From Noviluteimonas sp052115395 (GTDB lineage: Bacteria > Pseudomonadota > Gammaproteobacteria > Xanthomonadales > Xanthomonadaceae), in the NCBI GenBank assembly GCA_052115395.1, contig JBFRGO010000002.1: a stretch of DNA of 64,000 nt; one strand, written 5' to 3'. Numbering within the stretch: the first letter of the stretch is position 1; each line of letters begins with the position of its first letter. Below the pieces are notes generated by a model. The model ran no database searches, was not told the DNA's origin, and saw only the letters and a list, made by a program, of their open reading frames with translations. This document shows, piece by piece, positions 60,506 to 64,000 of this stretch. A program made the translations under genes and the position numbers.

Positions 60506-61069
60506 TTACCAGGTGAAGCGCGGGCCGATGAAGTACTGCTTGTCGCCGCCTTCGACGAACTTGATGTCGCCGGCCAGGCCCCAGTTCTGGTTGAACTTCA
60601 CCTGCGCGCCGACCTTGCCGTAGAAGTCGCCGTCCATGCGTTCGAAGTCTTCCCAACCGGCCATCGCGTAGCCTTCGAACATGTCGTTCGCCGCGCCGCG
60701 CACGCCTACTTCGGTGCTGTAGCCGTCGACGTCGAGGTTCGCGCCCGCATCGAGCTTCTCGTAGGCCACGCGCGTGACCAGGTCGATCTTCGGCGCGATG
60801 GTGTGGTTGTAGCCGATGCCGAAACGGTACTGGTCGAAGTCGCCGTTGACGTCCTTGAAGTCCTGGTTCTGCCAACCGCCGAAGAGGTGGAAGTTGTCGT
60901 GGATGGCGACCGAGCCGTCGAGGCCGAAGCCGTCGGCGTCGAGGCCGGAGTGATTCGGGTCGGTGGCGACGTAGCCACCCTGGACGTAGTTCCAGGAAAC
61001 GCCATCGGCGGCCGAGGCGGCGAACGGCGCGGCCGCGAGGACGGCCAGGAGGAGGAAGGAACGCTTCAT
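60506..61069 (-). CDS. Ax21-family outer-membrane protein (second copy)
   Basis: This 187-residue protein starts MKRSFLLLAVLAAAPFAASAA, a clean signal peptide, followed by the family hallmark GVSWNYVQGGY, DADGFGLDGSVAIHDNFHLFGGW and YFIGPRFTW. It is a probable small beta-barrel of the outer membrane. Together with the gene at 59684 it is a tandem pair that has diverged strongly. GGAGGAAG is the ribosome binding site region upstream of the ATG. Confidence 0.85.
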   Translation of the reverse strand: MKRSFLLLAVLAAAPFAASAADGVSWNYVQGGYVATDPNHSGLDADGFGLDGSVAIHDNFHLFGGWQNQDFKDVNGDFDQYRFGIGYNHTIAPKIDLVTRVAYEKLDAGANLDVDGYSTEVGVRGAANDMFEGYAMAGWEDFERMDGDFYGKVGAQVKFNQNWGLAGDIKFVEGGDKQYFIGPRFTW

Positions 61070-61449
61070 GCGAAAACTCCAACGATCATTGGGGGATGTG
61101 CCTGCTTCCCTTGTTGGTCGGGAAGCTCAGCGGCGGCAATCCTTACAATTTCGTTACGAACGCTTCCTGAATACAGAACCGGCGAGTTCAGGAACTTTTT
61201 CGAAGCAGCCCGGTCCACGCGTGCGCACTCCCTTTTTCGTTGGCCTTGGACCCTTGTGGCCCGCAAAAGAGTCCCCAATCCGTGTGAAGGGGAGTTTCCG
61301 GGCGATCGCGGGCCTGCCGGCCTGACGGATCGCCGACACCCGGTGTGGCATACGAAGGTCCGCGGCGTACCGGCCCAGGACCGGCGTTTGTTGCATGAAT
61401 GCAACACTGCGAACTTTTCCTACCCCGTTGTATCCAAGAAGGCCATTGC
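61070..61449. other. intergenic region between the second Ax21-family gene and rpoH
   Basis: These 380 bases contain no convincing gene. They must hold the promoter of the leftward Ax21-family gene and the upstream part of the rpoH control region. A stretch near 61390-61415 (TTGCATGAATGCAAC) is a short inverted repeat, TTGCAT/ATGCAA, which could be a regulator site. Nothing else stands out. Confidence 0.5.
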
Positions 61450-61455
61450 TAGAAT
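61428..61455 (+). promoter_or_regulatory. rpoH: promoter of rpoH, leaderless type
   Basis: TTGTAT (61428-61433) and TAGAAT (61450-61455) are 16 bases apart, a standard sigma-70 layout. The ATG begins seven bases after the -10 box, and no Shine-Dalgarno sequence is present. Confidence 0.6.
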
Positions 61456-61462
61456 CCCTGCC

Positions 61463-62344
61463 ATGACCCAGAACCCGATTTCCACCGCCCTCGTCGCGAA
61501 CAACCTCCCGATCCCCAGTGCGCTGGGTTCGCTGGACGCGTACATCGGCGCGGTGCACCAGATCCCCGTCCTCAGCGTCGAAGAAGAGCAGGCACTCGCG
61601 CACCGCTTCCGCGACGGCGAAGACCTCGATGCGGCCCGCCAGCTCGTGCTGTCGCACCTGCGCTTCGTCGTGCACGTCGCGCGCGGCTACAACGGTTACG
61701 GCCTGCAGATCGGCGATCTGATCCAGGAAGGCAACATCGGCCTGATGAAGGCGGTGAAGCGTTTCGACCCCGCGGTCGGCGTCCGCCTGGTGAGCTTCGC
61801 GGTGCATTGGATCCGCGCCGAGATGCACGAGTACATCCTGAAGAACTGGCGCATCGTCAAGGTCGCCACGACCAAGGCGCAGCGCAAGTTGTTCTTCAAC
61901 CTGCGCAAGAGCAAGACGCGCCTGGGCTGGATGAATGCCGAGGAAGTGCGCGCCGTCGCAGCCGACCTCAAAGTCTCCGAGCGCGAAGTGATGGAAATGG
62001 AGTCGCGCCTGTCCGGTCGCGACATCGGCTTCGATGCACCGAGCGACAGCGGCGACGAAGATCACATGCCGCCGGCGCCCGTGTCCTATCTGATGGCGAA
62101 CGACGAAGACCCGTCGATGGCCTACGAGCGCGCCGACAGCGAAGACAACCAGCTCGAATTGCTGCGCGAAGGCATGTCGCGCCTGGATGCGCGCTCGCGC
62201 GACATCGTCAAGCGTCGCTGGCTGGATCCCGACAGCAAGGTGACGCTGCAGGAACTGGCCGACGAATACGGCGTGTCGGCCGAGCGCATCCGCCAGGTCG
62301 AAGCGAATGCGCTGAAGAAGATGCGGGCCTTGTTCACCGCTTGA
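61463..62344 (+). CDS. rpoH: RNA polymerase heat-shock sigma factor
   Basis: This 293-residue sigma-70-family protein has region 2 (GLQIGDLIQEGNIGLMKAVKRFDP and RLVSFAVHWIRAEMHEYIL), the RpoH box QRKLFFNLRKSK that separates sigma-32 from other sigma factors, and region 4 with VTLQELADEYGVSAERIRQVEANALKKMR. It directs transcription of chaperone and protease genes. A leaderless message would be unusual because E. coli rpoH is controlled by a folded 5' leader. Confidence 0.95.
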   Translation: MTQNPISTALVANNLPIPSALGSLDAYIGAVHQIPVLSVEEEQALAHRFRDGEDLDAARQLVLSHLRFVVHVARGYNGYGLQIGDLIQEGNIGLMKAVKRFDPAVGVRLVSFAVHWIRAEMHEYILKNWRIVKVATTKAQRKLFFNLRKSKTRLGWMNAEEVRAVAADLKVSEREVMEMESRLSGRDIGFDAPSDSGDEDHMPPAPVSYLMANDEDPSMAYERADSEDNQLELLREGMSRLDARSRDIVKRRWLDPDSKVTLQELADEYGVSAERIRQVEANALKKMRALFTA

Positions 62345-62365
62345 CGCGGCTTGCATCGATGGCAG

Positions 62366-62394
62366 AAAAACGGCGCCCCGCAGGCGCCGTTTTT
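62366..62394. terminator. bidirectional terminator between rpoH and ndh
   Basis: A perfect 12-bp stem (62366-62377 AAAAACGGCGCC with 62383-62394) and CCGCA loop. The A and T runs are part of the stem, so it can act from both strands on the convergent genes. Confidence 0.9.
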
Positions 62395-62407
62395 CATTTG
62401 CGCATCT

Positions 62408-63661
62408 TCATTCCTGCTCGCGCCCGAGCACGATCCGCGCGTTGCGCTGGTAGGTCCAGTACGCCACCGCCCAATCGAGCAGCACGACCACGCGGTTGCG
62501 GAAACCGATCAGGAAGAACACGTGCGCGATCAGCCAGAACGCCCACGCGAAGTAGCCTGAAAAGCGGAAGCCGTGCAGGTCGACGACGGCGGCGCGGCGG
62601 CCGATCGTGGCGAGGTTGCCGTAGTCCTTGTAGCCGAAGGCCGGCGGCGCGGGTTCGTTCGCCAATCGCGCGCGGATCACGCGCGCGACGTAACTGCCCA
62701 TCTGCTTGGCCGCCGGTGCGACGCCGGGGACCAGGCGTTCGCCCCACTTCACCGTCGCCAGGTCGCCTGCGACGAAGATCTCCGGATGGCCGGGCAAGGT
62801 GAGGTCCGGTTCGACCGACACGCGCCCCGCGCGATCCAGCGGCACCTCGAGCGTGCGCGCGAGCGGCGAGGCCGCCACGCCCGCGGCCCACAACACCGTG
62901 TGCGCATCGATGCGTTCGTCGCCGAGGACGAAGCCCGATGCATCGATGCGCGAGACCGGAACCCCCGTTCGCACATCCACGCCCAGGCGCGCGAGCGAAC
63001 GCGCCGCCTTCGCCGATAGTTGTTCGGGGAACGTGGCAAGGACGCGCGGTCCCGCTTCCAGCAACATCACGCGCGCGTTGCCCGGATCGATGTTGCGGAA
63101 TTCCTTGCGCAGCGTGTGGCGCGCGATTTCCGCAAGCGTGCCTGCCATTTCCACGCCCGTCGGGCCGCCGCCGACGACGGCGAAGGTGAGCAATGCCGTC
63201 CGCCGCGCGGGGTCGGTTTCGGCTTCGGCGCGTTCGAAGGCGGTGAGGATGCGGCGGCGGATCGCGAGCGCGTCGTCGAGCGTCTTCAGGCCGGGCGCGT
63301 GCGGCGCCCATTCGTCGTGGCCGAAATACGCGTGCGTCGCGCCCGTGCACACGAGCAGCGTGTCGTACGCAAGCGACGTGCCGTTGGCGAGTTGCACGCT
63401 GCGCGCAGCCTTGTCGATGCCCACCGCTTCGCCCATCAACACAGTGACGTTGCGCTGCCCGCGCAGGATGTGGCGCAGCGGCGCGGCGATGTCGGGCGCG
63501 GACAGGCCGGCGGTGGCCACCTGGTAGAGCAAGGGTTGGAACAGGTGATGGTTGCCGCGATCCAGCAGCGTGACGCGGACCGGCGCGCTCGCCAGCGCAC
63601 GCGTCGCCCACAGGCCGGCGAAGCCGCCTCCCACGATCACGACATGCGGCACGTCGGCCAT
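62408..63661 (-). CDS. ndh: type II NADH dehydrogenase
   Basis: This 417-residue flavoprotein has two dinucleotide motifs, IVGGGFAGLWA (about 8-18) for FAD and VVGGGPTGVEMAG (about 160-172) for NADH, the segment YQVATAGLSAPDIAAP and the quinone-site FVAGDLATVKWGERLVPGVAPAAKQMG. The C-terminus has a hydrophobic stretch for membrane contact. It passes electrons from NADH to quinone without pumping protons. The ATG at 63661 is chosen to match the family N-terminus; the frame stays open upstream. Confidence 0.9.
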   Translation of the reverse strand: MADVPHVVIVGGGFAGLWATRALASAPVRVTLLDRGNHHLFQPLLYQVATAGLSAPDIAAPLRHILRGQRNVTVLMGEAVGIDKAARSVQLANGTSLAYDTLLVCTGATHAYFGHDEWAPHAPGLKTLDDALAIRRRILTAFERAEAETDPARRTALLTFAVVGGGPTGVEMAGTLAEIARHTLRKEFRNIDPGNARVMLLEAGPRVLATFPEQLSAKAARSLARLGVDVRTGVPVSRIDASGFVLGDERIDAHTVLWAAGVAASPLARTLEVPLDRAGRVSVEPDLTLPGHPEIFVAGDLATVKWGERLVPGVAPAAKQMGSYVARVIRARLANEPAPPAFGYKDYGNLATIGRRAAVVDLHGFRFSGYFAWAFWLIAHVFFLIGFRNRVVVLLDWAVAYWTYQRNARIVLGREQE

Positions 63662-63713
63662 CGCGTCCTGCTGTTCCCGTCGTTGCGCGCATTCTGGCGC
63701 AAGCGTGGGCCGA

Positions 63714-64000
63714 TCAGTAGAGGTCGACCGGATCCACGTCGAGCGACCAACGCACGCGCTTGCCCTCCGGTGCATCGCGCAGCGCCGGCAACGCGGCGTC
63801 GAGCGCCGCGTGCAGCGCACGCCGCTGCGGCGCCGACACGAGCAATTGCGCGCGCTGGAACCCCGCACGCCGCGGCATCGGCGCCGGCAGGGGGCCGAAC
63901 ACCTCGACGCCGGTGATGCGAGCATCCTCGATGCACGCTTTCGCCAACGCGAGGAAGCGCGTATTCGGATCGGCGGATTTCGCTTCGGCACGCAACAGCG
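63714..64000 (-). CDS. priA: primosomal protein N' (PriA), C-terminal end (partial)
   Basis: Only the last 95 or so residues lie in the window. The end of the PriA helicase is recognisable: EVFGPLPAPMPRRAGFQRAQLL, followed by VRWSLDVDPVDLY at the C-terminus. PriA restarts collapsed replication forks. The gene continues beyond base 64000. It lies 52 bases upstream of ndh on the same strand. Confidence 0.9.
   Translation of the reverse strand, partial: LLRAEAKSADPNTRFLALAKACIEDARITGVEVFGPLPAPMPRRAGFQRAQLLVSAPQRRALHAALDAALPALRDAPEGKRVRWSLDVDPVDLY

Noticed and set aside
60506..61069. Ax21 as a quorum-sensing or immune-activating secreted peptide
   Set aside because: Those reports were withdrawn; the sequence supports only an outer-membrane protein.
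1..64000. CRISPR arrays, insertion sequences, prophage, tRNA and rRNA genes
   Set aside because: No regularly spaced repeats, transposase or integrase motifs, or tRNA-like cloverleaf sequences were seen by eye.

Overview
The window is a chromosomal stretch of a high-GC gammaproteobacterium. The family is most likely Xanthomonadaceae/Lysobacteraceae (Lysobacter-like). This rests on an XanB2-type chorismatase and an aryl-polyene (xanthomonadin-type) pigment locus, two Ax21-family proteins, a DUF2782 lipoprotein beside polA, an sX13-like small RNA candidate after polA, and frequent -10 boxes placed 6-8 bases before start codons (leaderless transcripts). I saw no rRNA, tRNA, CRISPR array, transposase or prophage. 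Gene density and base composition look uniform, so this reads as core chromosome carrying a conserved pigment locus.

Layout. 1-5.5 kb: end of acs, rpmB-rpmG, an envelope-sugar trio (UDP-sugar epimerase, GT2 glycosyltransferase, lipid-A-synthase N-terminal-domain protein), then rsmG-parA-parB. 5.5-7.6 kb: a phosphopantetheinyl transferase diverging from an AMP-forming ligase, which looks like a detached part of the pigment pathway. 7.7-12.4 kb: GlsB-like membrane protein, exonuclease III, a cysteine synthase-glutaredoxin fusion, an aldehyde dehydrogenase and a gamma-carbonic anhydrase. 12.5-19.6 kb: a tightly coupled series RDD, RDD, SpoIIM-like, DUF4129, DUF4350, MoxR ATPase, DUF58. 19.6-23.6 kb: aroE, hemB, and a secreted HExxH metalloprotease with a PA domain and a small secreted partner.

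23.9-39.6 kb is the main pigment locus, in three transcription units. The leftward unit 26574-23944 makes a flavin halogenase-like enzyme, the XanB2 chorismatase (hydroxybenzoate starter) and a small membrane protein. The rightward unit 26683-33791 makes the acyl carrier protein, a COG4648 membrane protein, two hotdog dehydratases, an acyltransferase, a LolA-like carrier, an MMPL exporter, a ketoreductase and a secreted protein. The leftward unit 39556-33795 makes the ketosynthase, its chain-length-factor-like partner, a GT2 glycosyltransferase, a second halogenase-like flavoprotein and a cation/proton antiporter. Read together: chorismate gives hydroxybenzoate, which is activated by the ligase, loaded on the ACP, extended by KS/KR/DH cycles to a polyene, possibly halogenated, attached to a lipid or sugar by the acyl- and glycosyltransferases, and moved to the outer membrane by MMPL plus LolA-like proteins.

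39.7-64 kb is mostly housekeeping: a DUF218 protein, an S9 dipeptidyl-peptidase-like enzyme, a heme oxygenase with a bacteriophytochrome that lacks a recognisable output domain, a YqhA-like protein, UvrD, DNA polymerase I, the sRNA candidate, DUF421, the hemD-hemX-hemY-hemF series, a thioesterase, a lipoprotein, a rhodanese, secB-gpsA, two Ax21-family proteins, rpoH, a type II NADH dehydrogenase and the end of priA. All functional calls come from reading motifs and family resemblance by eye; no database search was run.
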